NCBI GenBank assembly: GCA_003255025.1
Contig: QANY01008653.1
Span: 579,611 to 643,610 of the forward strand
DNA: 64,000 bases
Direction: 5' to 3'
Origin: Datisca glomerata
Taxonomy: Eukaryota; Streptophyta; Magnoliopsida; Cucurbitales; Datiscaceae
Made by a program: the position numbers and the translations under genes. Below, in pieces: positions 1-11,429 of the stretch. How positions within the stretch are numbered: position 1 is the first letter of the stretch; every line of letters starts with the position of its first letter. The notes beneath the pieces were generated by a model. The model was not told where the DNA came from. It did not search any database and saw only the letters and a list, made by a program, of their open reading frames with translations.

Positions 1-539
1 AAGTGAAAGTATTCAGACCTCCTAAACGAGCGTAATCTAGTAAGATCAAAGTTGTCGCTCACTACCGCTTTCCGTATGCCTCAAGCTATAGTTTTAACGA
101 TTAGTAAATAACTTGTATGCTCATCATTTTCTTTTTGTTATGCCTTCATAGATAACTTTGTAGTAAGTAAATTATGCCTGTGTTTTTTTTCTCAGGTGGA
201 CCTAAAGCCAAAAGGCAAGTGAGTGAATCTAAGAAGAGGAAGATATAAAAGGTTAAGGACCCTTCCACTACGTTAAAAAGTGGGGGCGGTTCTAACAGGT
301 CCTCTCATGCCCCCGACAGACAGATAACACTCCTATCTAGATTAAACCAAAGTGGAGAAATTATATCATTCTTCAATGTGATGTTTAATTGCATTAGAAG
401 AAAGTAATTGACAAGTTTCATGCTCTTTCCTAAGAGCATATATTTTTTCAATTGTTTTTACATGATGCTGAGGCTTGAAGGAAGGAACAACCCATGTTGA
501 TTTGTAAATATTTTTATTAGGAGTTTTGGGTATATTGCA

Positions 540-850
540 TACCTTATGATCTAGTTGATCATCTGCTAGGTATTTTTATATGATAATGTTTTAGTCGAGC
601 TTGTTCCCGATGTTCTTCGATTAGGTCAAGTTGGACCCTAGAGGTTTCTTCATTCGTCTCTTCATCATATGAGCACTACCTTTGCGTGGGCAGCCCAATT
701 TTCACGGGAACCATTGTTTCCATCCTAAGTGCGAAAGAAAATAGGGTCTCTCCTATGAACCCCGAGCAGTGATTCGGTAGGACCACATAACCCCATGACG
801 CTCTTCCGGCCATGCTTCTTTTAAGTCTTGGAGCCTCACCCTCAAGGTGT
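540..850 (-). pseudogene. Ty3/gypsy integrase C-terminal fragment
   Basis: Read on the - strand from about 850 downwards, the translation gives RLQDLKEAWPEE, then GVMWSYRITARGS, and later SRVQLDLIEEHREQA in another frame. This order (AWPEE, W.YR.T.R, LDL.EE.RE.A) is the end of the integrase core and the linker that follows it in plant Ty3/gypsy polyproteins. Several stops and at least one frameshift break the frame, so it is dead. It lies downstream, in - orientation, of a primer-binding-site-like sequence and a gag-like start (960-1238). Most of gag-pol is therefore missing and the element is an internally deleted remnant. The family assignment is firm at the Ty3/gypsy level only. Confidence 0.7.
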
Positions 851-959
851 GCTTGATAATTTTATTTCGAGTACGTGTCCCAACGGTCTGGGCTCGTTGC
901 TCCACCTCCTCTTCTATGTCCTCATCTATATCACGGTTCCCAATGTGAGGGGTCTGACG

Positions 960-1238
960 CTAATGGTTAAGGGCTAGAGTGAGGGCTTGGACTTGCCTCT
1001 ACGATTCAACAATTTCCTCTCGTTCGATGGTTTCTTCAGACATTGACCCTTCGAGTCGGTTGAGGCACATGGGGTGGAACTTCCTCAGGAACCAGGGCCT
1101 CCTCCAAATGCGCAGAAGGGGCGGGCCCTCGGCTGGATCTCATTGTCATATTGAATCTTCGACTCATTTTCTTAACTCTTTGGTGGAAACTACAAAGCAA
1201 TGAATGTTTACGCTTTCCTCCCTGCAAATGACGTCAAT
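960..1238 (-). mobile_element. PBS-like site and gag start of the deleted gypsy element
   Basis: Just beyond the LTR end at 1239, the - strand reads ATTGACGTCATTTGCAGGG. This looks like a CpG-decayed version of the tRNA-complementary ATTGGCGCCGTCTGTGGGG found next to many plant gypsy LTRs. An ATG at about 1172 opens a short gag-like frame beginning MTMRSSRGPAPSAHLEE and ending at a stop near 1036. Proline- and acid-rich gag N-termini of this kind are common in the group. The frame jumps directly to integrase sequence at about 850, which implies a multi-kilobase internal deletion. Confidence 0.55.
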
Positions 1239-2309
1239 TGTTGACGTCTAAATCTCGGCGGTGCGATTAGACCCAAAATGTCTCTGCTCCACTTTAAACT
1301 ATTATACCCATTTTTCGCGCATCTACTAAAAGACTTTTAAGGACATATTAATGCGAGTAAGTCTTAAACAAGTGCTTACGTGCCGATGGAGGCAATCAAC
1401 CCTAGAGAAAGGCAGCGGGGAGGCGAGCCCACCCCAAGGCCACTGAGGCCTAGACCTTGGGGCACCTCAGGGACACCTTGGGGACACCCGAGGCCTAGGT
1501 CTTGGGAACACCCAAGGCCCAGGTCTAAATGAATACTGCCAACTCGGGGGGAAACACTTTAGGTGAGTTTACCCTCCCTAAGACTAAGCATCTAAGGACC
1601 CTTGAAGGTCACAAAAGGTGTTCGAGTAAATCAACTTATGTTTTGACTAAATCCCAATAAAGAGAGGTTCCCGTTTGGAGAAGGATCTAAGGGTGGCAAA
1701 TCCCCCACCTCAATTCAAATAGGGCACATGGGTCGAGGTAGAAGTTTACAAGATGTCATTGTATACATTTAATGCACTTAAACTAATCAGAGAATGGGGA
1801 ATGAGAAAAGGAATAAAGCCCACTACCCAAGGAATCAGTCAACCTGGGCCCAGTAGAGTGTCATCATAAGCATTTAATATGGTTTGTCCAATAGAGTCGA
1901 GGAAGTACATTATGGGATATGAGGACAGGCTATCCTGACACTCGAGGTCATCACATGTTACCTCATACCTCACCAAGCCAATCAGAGAAGATTGAAGTCG
2001 TGGTTGGTCCGAGGAGGCACCCCATTGGAGGAGAGGCCTGCTACTTTACAGAGTCCAACCTAGTCTTAAGGCCAGATTCCCACTATAAACACCTCAATAA
2101 ATGCATTTTAAGAGGTATGCAACAACTTTCAACGACTTACTACTTCACTACTTTACTCTCCTCCATCCTTTTACTGATTTAAGCTTCGGAGGGGTAAAAG
2201 TAGAACACTCCCCCTTTTCTTGGTCTCCTACTTTACCTTCTCCCATTATAGGTGTGGAGCAAAGATATTGTTGGCCTAATCTCACACCCGAGATTTAGCC
2301 GTCAACAAT
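1239..2309. repeat. Two gypsy LTR 3' ends joined head to head
   Basis: The first 55 bases of this block and the reverse complement of its last 53 are the same sequence with scattered changes; both run from TGTTGACG through AAATCTCGG to GCTCCAC. Each resembles an LTR 3' terminus (ending CGTCAACA). A TATA-like CACTATAAACACC at about 2081-2093 with a pyrimidine-rich leader shows the right half reads on +. The PBS-like site at 1212-1238 shows the left half reads on -. The simplest reading is two truncated LTRs of one family in opposite orientation. A single LTR with unusually long terminal inverted repeats is the alternative. Confidence 0.55.
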
Positions 2310-3984
2310 TTTGTTAACGAGAAGATGAAGAATCATGCATATGATTTTAAAGATGTTTATATCATAAACATTATTTCAGTCAATACAATAAGTTATTGTC
2401 TATCTGTAAGATTTTGTTGTTGTTTAGTTTTATTTATTTATAACAAAGTGTAATAATTTTCAATGTTCACTATCCGTAGTAAAATATTTTGTCATATTTA
2501 ATTGTATCTTCTCAAATAATTTTTTTAGTTTCTTTTTATCTTATCTTGCGATATAAATTTGTTAGGATCGTGCGTTCTTTAATTCAAAATTTTTTAGAGA
2601 TAATTTATTATCTCGAGACGATGCACTATTTATTCAAGTTTTTTTTTCTATTTGTAATAGTTTTATTATAAATATATTATCTTTAGGTGATGCACGGCAT
2701 ATTCTAATTTTCTTTTATTTCTAATAGTTTAATTATAAATATTTGAAAATTACCATTATTATAAATATTTTTTAATTTATAACATTTTAAAAACATTTAT
2801 TTATTTCAAGATTCATAATAATTTAAATTTTTAACTACTTTTGTGAAAGTACTCCATGAACCTTTAAAATAAGCAAATTCCGTATTTTTACACTCCATAT
2901 AATTTTATTATTTCTACAATTTATAGGTATTAATTATTAAAAAATTTAAAGGACGAAAAAATGAAAGTCTACGTTTGCTAGGTATTAATTATAATGCCCA
3001 ATATATTGATTTGTATATTTGATTGGAAATAAATGGACACAATTACTTATTGGCTAGTTTTGTTTTCATTGTTGTTGACTAAATGTATTGTAATAAAAAA
3101 ATTCTACAAGAGTGGCACTATGTGAACATGTCATCCATGAACTACAAAGAGTGCCTCAAACTAATTAAATAATGGTTATATAATAATGTCAGAGATCACT
3201 TGAACATGATCAGAACTAATTGCTGAGATTTTCAATGATTTTATTTGTTACCTATCTAATTATAATATAATATACAGAATAAGACGCATTTGGAAGTATT
3301 TTGCCAGGAACATTTTTAGATTGAAGTCCAAAAATTCCACAACTTTTGGTATATGATTGGGAAAATAGTTGAGTGGCTTTGAAGAGGCACAAATGACATT
3401 TATTATGAGAATTTAGATTATAACATGAATGCTGAAAATTTACTATGAGAGTCATTGGCAATTGTCGTCCGGTAATTAGATAATGAACATAAGAACAAAA
3501 TGAAAAAAAATAAATGTGAGAGTATCAATCTAACACTAATATGATGTCTAATCAATTAAAAGTTTACAATATATTTAACAGCATAAAGTTCCGCATGAAG
3601 TTGTCTATATTGAAAAGGGCGATTGCAATGTACAGTCCATTTATAATGTAAGAATGAATCTTATATTTTTTTATTTATAAATATAATCAAGAAATTTAGA
3701 AGCCTTCAAAGAAATGTAAGTTTTTTTTTTTTAAGATTTTAGTAAAATAGAACGTTTTCATAACTGTCATAATGGAAGATCAAAATATCAATTTTTCATT
3801 TAAGAGGTATTCTTACAATAAAGGAGATTTTATTTTACAAAAAAAATTAAATAAGTCATCCAGATCCCAAAAAATTATACTTTATACTTATCATTAATTC
3901 TAAAATAAATCCAATTAGGTAACTTTTAAATATTTAAAGTCTAATAAATATTCAAAAATTTAAAAAACAAATTAAACAAAAACT
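2310..3984. other. AT-rich intergenic stretch without a recognised gene
   Basis: Very AT-rich sequence with short poly-A and poly-T runs and many stops in all frames. A 69-codon open frame on the - strand (3252-3461) lacks recognisable motifs and is probably chance. No LTR, TIR or tRNA signature could be supported. Confidence 0.6.
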
Positions 3985-4102
3985 CAAAATTAGTCTATCA
4001 GTACTAAAGACGGAACAATATTATTTTAATATTATTCGATGTTTGGCAAAAATATTAAGCATCTATTAGCTAATACGGTGTGACTCTTTAGTCTCACCTA
4101 TA

Positions 4103-4111
4103 TAGGATAAT
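4103..4111. repeat. Left target-site duplication of foldback copy A
   Basis: TAGGATAAT, repeated exactly at 7149-7157. The related repeat at 17241-18039 keeps an uninterrupted version of this site (around 17888-17940, - strand), which supports the call. Confidence 0.8.
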
Positions 4112-7100
4112 GGGTTTTTTTTTGCAAAACTATACCCCGTGAAAAGGAATTTTGTAAAATTATACCCCTTCAGTAATTTGTGCAATCTCTAACTCCGAGC
4201 TCACATTCCCTTCATTTTTTCTCTTATTTTTCCCTCATTGCCCTTCTTACACATTGCCCACACATACTCTCTCTCTCTCTCCCTCTTCCATCTCCACCTC
4301 TCTATCACTTTTCGAGAAACTCATTTTCTCATAAACCCATTTTCATTTTTTATTTCTTCATACTTCATTTGTTTCATGATTTTATAACTTTTACATTTTC
4401 TAAAAAATTAAGGTTGAAAGCTAGAATTATAATTTTATTTTTAGAATTTTGTTGAAAAATGGGTGAGAATATTGGTCGAAATTTGATGAGTTTTGTTAAT
4501 GGCTTTTGCCAGATTTGAGAGAAAGAAACCGTAGAGAGAATGGATTTTGTTAATTTTAATGGATTTTGTTAATTTTTATAGGTTTTGTTAATTTTGATGA
4601 GTTTTGCTAATTTTGGGTACGAGTCTACATGATGGGTACGCGGGCATCATATAGCATCATGTAGGCTACATGATGGGTACATTGGTGTCGTGTAGCCACC
4701 ATATTTGTTACATGATGGGTACGTGATCATCATGTAGCCTACATGATGGCTACGCGAGTATCATGCAGCTTACACGATGGCTAGACGGGCATCGTATAGC
4801 CTAATCGATGGTTACACTGGCATCGCGTAGTGTACACAATCGCTGTGTATGCATCGTGTACACTACACATGTAATATATTTTATTTTATATATTTATTTA
4901 AATATAATAAATATGGAGGTTGAGTGTTGAAGAAGAATGAATTGACATTTGATTTGATGTTATGTAAGAAAAGTATTGGGAGAAAGAATAAAGAAAAAGT
5001 AGTGGGCAATGGGTACATGATGACTACACGATCATAGTATAGTTATCGTATAGTGTGCACGTTCATTGTGTAAGCATCATGTAGTGTATACGATTGCTTT
5101 GTAGGTATCGTGTAGTGTACACGATCGACGTGTAGATATCGTGTAGTGTACACGAGCATCGTGCATGCATCGGGCACAGTACACATGTAATATATTTAAT
5201 TTTATATATTTATTTAAATAAAAATAGAGGTTGGGTGTTGAAAAAAGTGATTTGACATTTGATTTGATATTGTGTAGAAAAATTGTTGGGGGAAGAATGA
5301 AGAAAAAGTAGTGGGTAATGAGTACACGATTGTAGTATAGTTATCGTATAGTGTACACGATAACTACACGATCGTTGTGCAGACATCGTGTAGTGTACAC
5401 GATCGTCGTGTAGGCATAGTGTACACTACACATGTAATATATTTAATTTTATATATTGATTTAAATATAAATAAATATAGAGGTTGAGTAATAAAGAATA
5501 ATGATTAGACATTTGATTTGATGTTGTAAAATAAAAATATTAGGGGAAGAAATAAAAAAAATAAGTGGGTGGTGTGGGTACACGATGGCTGGATCGTCGT
5601 GTACTCATAATGGCTACACTATCATCGTGTAATTATCATATAGTCTACACGAAGATTACACGTTACACGATGACTACACGACGGTCGCGTAGCCATCATG
5701 TACCGATCTATCATTTACTTACTCTTTCTTTATTCATTCCTCTTAATACTTTTCTTATACAATATCAAATCAAATGTCAAATCATTTTTTTTCAACACTC
5801 AACTTCTATATTTATTAATATTTAAATACATATATAAAATTAAATATATTACATGTGCAGTGTACACGATGCCTACATGACGATCTTGTACACTACATGA
5901 TGACTACACTATGATCATGTAGTCATCATGTATACTACACGATGATTACACTGCGAACGTGTAACCACTGTATACCCGTTGCCCACTACTTTTTATTTAT
6001 TCCTTCTCCTAATATTTTTCTTACGCAATATCAAATCAAATGTCAAATCATTCATTTTCAATACTCAACCTTCATTTTATTAGTATTTAAATAAATATAT
6101 AAAATTAAATATATTATATGTGTAGTGTACACGATGACTACACGACGTTCGCGTACACTACACGATGACTACACTATGATCGTGTAACCATCATGTAGAC
6201 TACACAATGATTATACGAGCATCATTTAGCCATCTTGTAGTCTACACGATGGGTACAAGGGCGTCGTGTACCCACTCTCTCTCGACGTTCTCTCTCATTC
6301 TTAACGTTCTCTCTCTCTCTCTAAGCTTTACGTTTTGTCTTTCTCTCTCTACGTTCACTCTCAAATTAACAAACCCCAATTAACAAAACAAATATTAACA
6401 AAACCTAAAAAATTAACAAAACCCATTAAAATTACACTCAATTCCTACACTATGATCGTGTAAACATCGTGTACCTATTGCCCACTACTTTCTTCTTCAT
6501 TATTTCCCTCCAACACTTTAGTCATCGTATAGTCTATAGGATGCTTGCACGATGTCCGTGTCGCCATCGTGTAGGTTGCACGATACCCGCGCAGCCATCG
6601 TGTAGGTTACACGATGGTAGTGTACCCATCATGTAATCTACAGGATGGCTACATGATGCCCGCGTACCCATTGTGTAGACTCGTACCCAAAATGAGCAAA
6701 ACCTATCAAAATTAACAAAACCTATAAAATTTACCAAAATCCATTAAAATTTACCAAAATCCATTCTCTCTCTATGGTTTCTCTCTCTCAAATCTGGGTA
6801 AAAACCAAAACTAACAAAATCCATCAAATTTCGGCCAATATTCTCACCTATTGTTCACCAAAATTCTAAAAATAAAATTACAATTTTAGCTCTCAACCTT
6901 AATTTTTTAGAAAATAGAAAAGTTGTAAAATCATGATGCATGAAGAAATACAAAATGAAAATGAGTTCATGAGAAAATGAGTTTTTGGAATAATGAGAGA
7001 GAGATGAAGATGAAAAATGAAGAGAGAGTGTAGGTTCAATGTGTAAGAAGGGTAATGAGAGAAAAAGAAAAGAAGAGAATGAAGTCTAAGGTTAAAAGAG

Positions 7101-7148
7101 TACACAAATTACTGAAAAATGTATAATTTTATAAAATAATTTTCAACT
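4112..7148. mobile_element. Foldback element copy A with long inverted arms and 9-bp target duplication
   Basis: A 3037-bp element bounded by a perfect 9-bp duplication, TAGGATAAT (4103-4111 and 7149-7157); 9 bp is the size made by Mutator-type transposases. The outer arms (about 4112-4640 and 6660-7148) are inverted copies of each other. Both contain CT-rich tracts, repeated GTTTTGTTAATTTT blocks and then GGGTACGAGTCTACA. Inside, clusters of CACGAT/ATCGTG palindromes (4620-4870, 5010-5190, 5320-5440, 5570-5710, 5860-5960, 6120-6270, 6440-6690) alternate with AT-rich spacers ending in a GTAGTGGGCAATGGGTACA-like block. The spacers read one way left of about 5650 and the opposite way to its right, so the whole element could fold into a long hairpin. 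No transposase frame is present. The right tip lacks about 27 bases found at the left tip. Confidence 0.75.
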
Positions 7149-7157
7149 TAGGATAAT
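7149..7157. repeat. Right target-site duplication of foldback copy A
   Basis: TAGGATAAT, identical to 4103-4111. Removing the foldback element and one copy of this 9-mer restores a continuous match to the uninterrupted paralogue near 17.9 kb. Confidence 0.8.
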
Positions 7158-7765
7158 TTAGTCCCCTAAGCGACGGGACTAGACTGGACTACGACTCACG
7201 AAGTCTCTACTCGCGACTCTCACGAAGACGTCTTCTTGCCGCCGACGAAGCTTTTTCTTGCCGCCCACGAAGCTTCTTCCTCCCACCGCTTCTTCCTGGT
7301 AAGCCTCTTCCTCTTCTTCTTTTCGTTGGATTCTTTCTCTTCTCGTTGCTCTCTGGTTTTCTTCTATAGATCTGCGTTTTCATAGATCTGTGTTTGTTTG
7401 GTTTTCGTCTGAAACTCCATAGATCTTCTGCGTGTTGTTAATAAAGTCAGAAAGATCTTCTGCGTTTATGTGTCTGAAACTTCATACTCAGAAGTGCTCC
7501 CCTTTCATTGTTGTTGCGTTTATTATTTCAAACAGTATTTGTGTGGGTGCTATGTCAGAATGAAAGACAGATGGTGGGGATAGAGAACATTGAGAATTTG
7601 AGATTGACAAAGAAATTTGATGTACTTCCAAAAGGACGACCAACTTTAACTAAGCGTCTTAAAATTGAGAAATTAAATAGAGAAGAAGAGAGATCCAATT
7701 TCAGCATTATAAGAGTCCAGACAGAGATGAAATCTGTGGTTTACATCTATTTATTTATTTATTAA
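7158..7765 (+). other. Leader-like GC-richer stretch and a short basic open frame
   Basis: Sequence from about 7180 to 7300 is richer in G and C than its surroundings. It carries two near-copies of a CGAAGCTTNTTCTTCC-type block and a possible splice donor (CTTCCTG before GTAAGCC). An open frame follows (about 7508-7765, 85 codons) rich in Lys, Arg and Glu, with a KGRPTLTKRLK segment. I do not recognise the protein; the KGRP...KR pattern loosely recalls the basic tails of FAR1-type or transposase-associated proteins. Because it lies inside the Harbinger-like element, it may be transposon leader and coding sequence rather than a host gene. An A-run follows at about 7853. Confidence 0.3.
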
Positions 7766-8261
7766 TTTGTGTTAAAAGCCAAACTCAATACCTTTTGCAT
7801 TACTGCATCTTTTCTCATGGTTTTACTGGGATGATCCAAGAGAGTGGCAAATCCAAAAAAAAAAAAATTAACTTTGCAGAAACTTTAAATTAATGGAACA
7901 TTTGTACAATATCTGAATGAAGATTATAAAATGTCATTCCTTGAGCTCAAATTCCTTCTCAGGAAGCACAGTTCGTATCAATTAGAATGTGCCATACAAT
8001 ACAAGGGGATACAATTATACCAATACAATGCCAATCAGATTTTATATGAAGACTTTTAAATGTTCTTTTCAGGTATTCCAGAATCAATATTTAGTATAGA
8101 AACCTGATTTAAAATCTCCCAGAGAGTTTGCCATTTTAATTTTGAATTTGTCATTTTCTATAGAGATGTTGTTATAAGGCAACTTGCAGGAAGCCATAAG
8201 GTCTTTGATTTGCCCAAATTTTGGGTATGAAGTGAAATTTTAATTTTCAAGCTCAAGATAG

Positions 8262-8400
8262 GGGTGTAAGTTGTCTAGTTTGGTTTGGTTTAGGATCAAA
8301 ATTGAACTAAATCAATCAGATCAATTTTCTTTGAAGTAAACGAACCGCATCGCCAAAGATGTATAAATTCATATCAATCCAAACCATAACGAAACAGAGC
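8262..8400. repeat. Fragment of a TAGGGGTG-type MITE
   Basis: Begins TAGGGGTGTAAG and continues with GGTTTGGTTT repeats, the same tip as the complete MITEs at 39331 and 42383. No opposite end was found, so this is a fragment. Confidence 0.4.
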
Positions 8401-8654
8401 CACCAAAAGGGAAGATGAGTAATAGAGAAATCTCATTATCCTATCTAGCAATATGAGTAATAGAGTAACCAAGAGGGGAAGAACAACCAATACAATCCTC
8501 TATTAAATGCTTGGTAGCTAAGTAGTAGATTTTACTTTTTATTGCTCTTTTGATATTTGTATTGAGGTATTTTTCTTTATTATTGAATGAGATAGGTTTT
8601 ATTAGGGATGAATGGAGATCAGAACCTAAATAATGAGCAAACGATCTGAAGAAT

Positions 8655-8940
8655 CATTAAGTGTTCTTGGACCAAAATGGAGGAAGAGGCATTATTGAAC
8701 ATACTTGATGATATAGTTGCAGGAGACCTTTGTTATGATAATGGTTCTTTTAAACCTTGTACTAAAGTTCATTTAGAAAAGTCTGAATGAAAAGTGTCTC
8801 GAATCTAGGTTAAAGGTTAGGCCACATATTGAGTCCAAGTTAAAAAACTGGAAAAAATGTATGGAATCGTTCTTCATCAGAGATGAACATGGAAATGAGA
8901 GAATATTATGATTGTTTATTTTGTGATGTATTGGTGCATT
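8655..8940 (+). pseudogene. Myb/SANT-like domain ORF (Harbinger ORF1 type), broken
   Basis: The + strand gives WTKMEEEALLNILDDIVAGD, then CYDNGSFKP, and after a stop and frameshift RPHIESKLKNWKK. A tryptophan followed by an acidic helix, then a D.G.FK segment and a P.I.S.LK.WK helix is the layout of the plant Myb/SANT-like DNA-binding domain that accompanies PIF/Harbinger transposases and has also been adopted in host proteins. Normally one domain of about 95 residues, here it breaks at TCTGAATGA and switches frame. It sits about 400 bp inside the right end of the 3985-9344 element, which supports an ORF1 role: helping the transposase bind DNA in the nucleus. A host Myb/SANT-like gene fragment is less likely. 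Confidence 0.6.
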
Positions 8941-9344
8941 ATGAACATGATATGAGAGAATATTATGAAATGGTTTTTGTATGGATAGTATTATAAATGA
9001 TGATGTTTCTGGATATTTTTTTAGTGTTTTAGTTATTGTTATTTAGATAAGTTTAAACTTACTTATTATGTTTTTTAATAACATGAATTAGATAATTTAT
9101 TTTATAGTTGAAAATGTAAAATGACATGTTAATGAGTCTCAAATATACTTTTGCGGGTCAAATCATTACCAACAGTTTTATAATTCAGTACTTTAATGTG
9201 TCAAATATTGCACAAATAATATAGTTTTTTAACTAATAAAACACCAAACACTGGATAATTATTTAATCAAGTACAGTATAGTACAGTCTGATAAATTTAG
9301 TACAATATCATCCAGTACTATTCTGATTGTCAAACGAGGCCTCA

Positions 9345-10114
9345 AAGTCTGAAATTTACGGGACAAAAACAGCTAACTAAAAGTATAAATATCTAACTCA
9401 TGGGGTCAATGCACTAGACAATCCACACATTTACAAAACTTGAGTATATCATTGATATACTTTGAATAATCACTGAAACGCTACGATTGAAATAATTTTA
9501 CATTAATTGAGTTATGTATAGAATTATCTGATAAACTAATCATAAATCATTAACACACCTTCATGTTAAAGCCATTTTCTATGAATTTTGGATATATGCT
9601 TATATTTCGAAAAGTGTTTTATTTTTATACCATTAGGAAGTGATTAAGATATGTAGAAAATTGTCCATAATACTTATTTGATAAACTAATGACAATTCAT
9701 TAACAATATCATTGAAAAATTAATTATGAATTTAACTAATTTTATATATATATATATTAAAATTTTCAATGTTTATAATAAAATATTCAGATTATATATA
9801 TTTATTATTAGTAAATTAAAAATATACCGTCAATGAAAAACTTCTTCGCTTTGTCCATGCGTGTCATTTAGATAGATTGTTTGTAAATTTTTGAAAAAAA
9901 ATTATAATTTATTCCCTCAAACTATCTCTAAACTACTTTAAACTTTGTTATAATTTAAACCTTCAATTGCGCAAAACAAACAAATTGAACCCTCTAGCTA
10001 ACTCGGTAACTATTCGTTTTGGTTCAACCTAAACCCAACATTCTGTTCTACCTAAACAATTCCAGGCGTGAAAGCTTTCCACTTTGTGCCATGTTTCAAA
10101 GAACATTGATATAA
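9345..10114. other. AT-rich spacer, no gene seen
   Basis: Low-complexity AT-rich DNA including a short (TA)n run near 9746-9758. No coding frame or repeat boundary could be supported. Confidence 0.6.
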
Positions 10115-11138
10115 GTAGATGCAAGTGTGTCACATGGGTGAGGTGCAGAAGTGTTCTAGTCCTAACTCGTGACCGGAACAATACCTGAGAACGTCGAGGA
10201 GGACGCTGGGAGGTGAAGAGGGAGCACTCTAGACACTCAAGGGTGGTGACACATGCTTGTTATCTCTCTCTAGAGGTGAGAGTTTCTCACTCTAGAAATG
10301 TGAGTTTTTCTCTCTGAAATGTGAGTTTCTCTCTCTAAATTTTCAATTCATCCTCTCAAATGAAGGAGAAGTCCTTTTATAGGTGAACAAAAGGAATGGG
10401 AACCATTGCAACTAATTCATTGATTAGTTGCAAGCCCGCCAATCAAATCGTACCACATAAGCTGACTGATCATGTTTAGGTGAGTAAGAGGAGGATTACA
10501 TATGAGTCAATCGGGTGGCGCCACATGGGTCTTTGTATAATGACCATGATCTAGGGAGAACATGTTTAGCCGGTGAGGCGCGACGACGGTGTTCACCCAG
10601 TGCCTCCTCTATAAAGATTCTCTCAAACCAAACCCTTCCCCAAGGTGGGAGGGTTAGCACACCATTAATGTCTAGAGTGGTTGTACGGAGGAGGTATGTC
10701 GCTCGTCCAGTACAACATAGCCTCGCCCATAATCCTGCCAGTCCATAGCCTCCCGAACGTTCCCAGGCAATCATACGTCCACCCAGGCCTTTGTCACTTG
10801 ACTTGATGGTTTGTGATGTGCTGGCTTGTTGTGATAATGTAGCGGTGTGTCTACAAGTTGCATTACGGAAAGTGATCAATGCACCTCCATGGTACACCCA
10901 TGAGGGTGACATCAATGATGCTACCATGAGGGTGCCATCAATGGTGCTACCGTAGGGGGTGACACCCTGTGGTGCTTCCATGAGGATGACCCCCATAGGT
11001 ACCTCAGTGGCGGCATCCCAGGGGGTGCATCTCAGCGGTGATACTCCATAGTACGTCCTTGGTGGAGACATTCCCGATACGCTGTAAGAGTTTCGGTTTA
11101 TGGGTAGTCAACGTTGAGGTCGTTAACCCTCATGTACA
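10115..11138 (-). mobile_element. LTR of a retrotransposon family present three times here (copy 1)
   Basis: About 1.0 kb ending ATGTACA at 11132-11138 and closely similar along its length to the better preserved copy at 15761-16847. A TATA-like CCTATAAAAGG on the - strand (around 10374-10384), followed by a GA/CT-rich leader, suggests the LTR reads on the - strand. Its far end on that strand is the GTGTCACATGGGTGAGG segment near 10126. Long open frames on both strands here (for example 10496-11071 -) are GC-rich LTR sequence without protein homology. No paired LTR or internal domain belongs to it, so it is a solo or broken LTR. Confidence 0.55.
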
Positions 11139-11221
11139 ATTAGTCCCATGTGCAAGCACAATGTAGAGTAATCGGGCTTGTACACAATTTTTCCAATGCA
11201 TCAATCAATTGTATTATCAAG

Positions 11222-11237
11222 TCCAAACTCTCACTTT

Positions 11238-11269
<32 letters not shown>

Positions 11270-11414
11270 AAGTATTTGGCACCACCCTTGAGTGTCTAGA
11301 ATGCATCCCTTTCACCTCCCGGCGTCCTCTCCGACGTTCTCAGGCGTTGTTCCAATCACAAGCTAAGACTAGACCACTCCTGCACCTCACCCACGTGACA
11401 CTCTTGTATGTACA
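11222..11414 (+). repeat. Truncated third copy of the same LTR, inverted
   Basis: The segment from the AG-rich tract to TGTACA at 11414 is the reverse complement of the first 190 bases of copies 1 and 2, with the same CACTCTAGA-type, GACGTTCTCAG-type and CCTCACCCACGTGACAC blocks. It faces copy 1 across an 83-bp gap. Confidence 0.55.
11237..11268 (+). repeat. (AG)n microsatellite
   Basis: An uninterrupted AG dinucleotide run of about 32 bases inside the truncated LTR, at a point where the other copies have only short TCTCTC tracts. It has therefore probably expanded after insertion. Confidence 0.85.
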
Positions 11415-11429
11415 ATGTTAACATATCAC

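Larger units (their letters stand above)
3985..9344 (+). mobile_element. Decayed PIF/Harbinger-like DNA transposon (split by a foldback element)
   Basis: The left end (about 3985-4111) and the piece right of the foldback insertion (from 7149) align with the right part of the shorter repeat at 17241-18039 read in reverse. The right end (about 9070-9344, reverse complement) aligns with the left part of the same repeat, sharing CAGACTGTACT, TTAAAAAACT and ATTAACATGT blocks. Between the ends lies a broken Myb/SANT-like frame (8655-8940), the usual ORF1 partner of PIF/Harbinger transposases. The right tip on the - strand begins GGCCTCGTTTGACAATC, the G-rich then TTTG pattern typical of these TIRs. 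No DDE transposase remains, so the element cannot move itself. The left tip is eroded and its exact base is uncertain. Confidence 0.6.

Noticed and set aside
4620..6690. CRISPR-like array (short repeats spaced by unique sequence)
   Set aside because: The CACGAT blocks are variable palindromes in a eukaryotic foldback transposon, with irregular spacing, mirror orientation and no cas genes.
10496..11071. 191-codon open frame on the - strand
   Set aside because: It lies in an LTR, has no domain, and copy 2 of the LTR does not preserve the frame.
10115..11414. Long-TIR DNA transposon of 1.3 kb
   Set aside because: The two inverted ends are better explained as two LTR copies in opposite orientation, because copy 2 (15761-16847) has the same body without the inverted end. 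Kept only as an open check.
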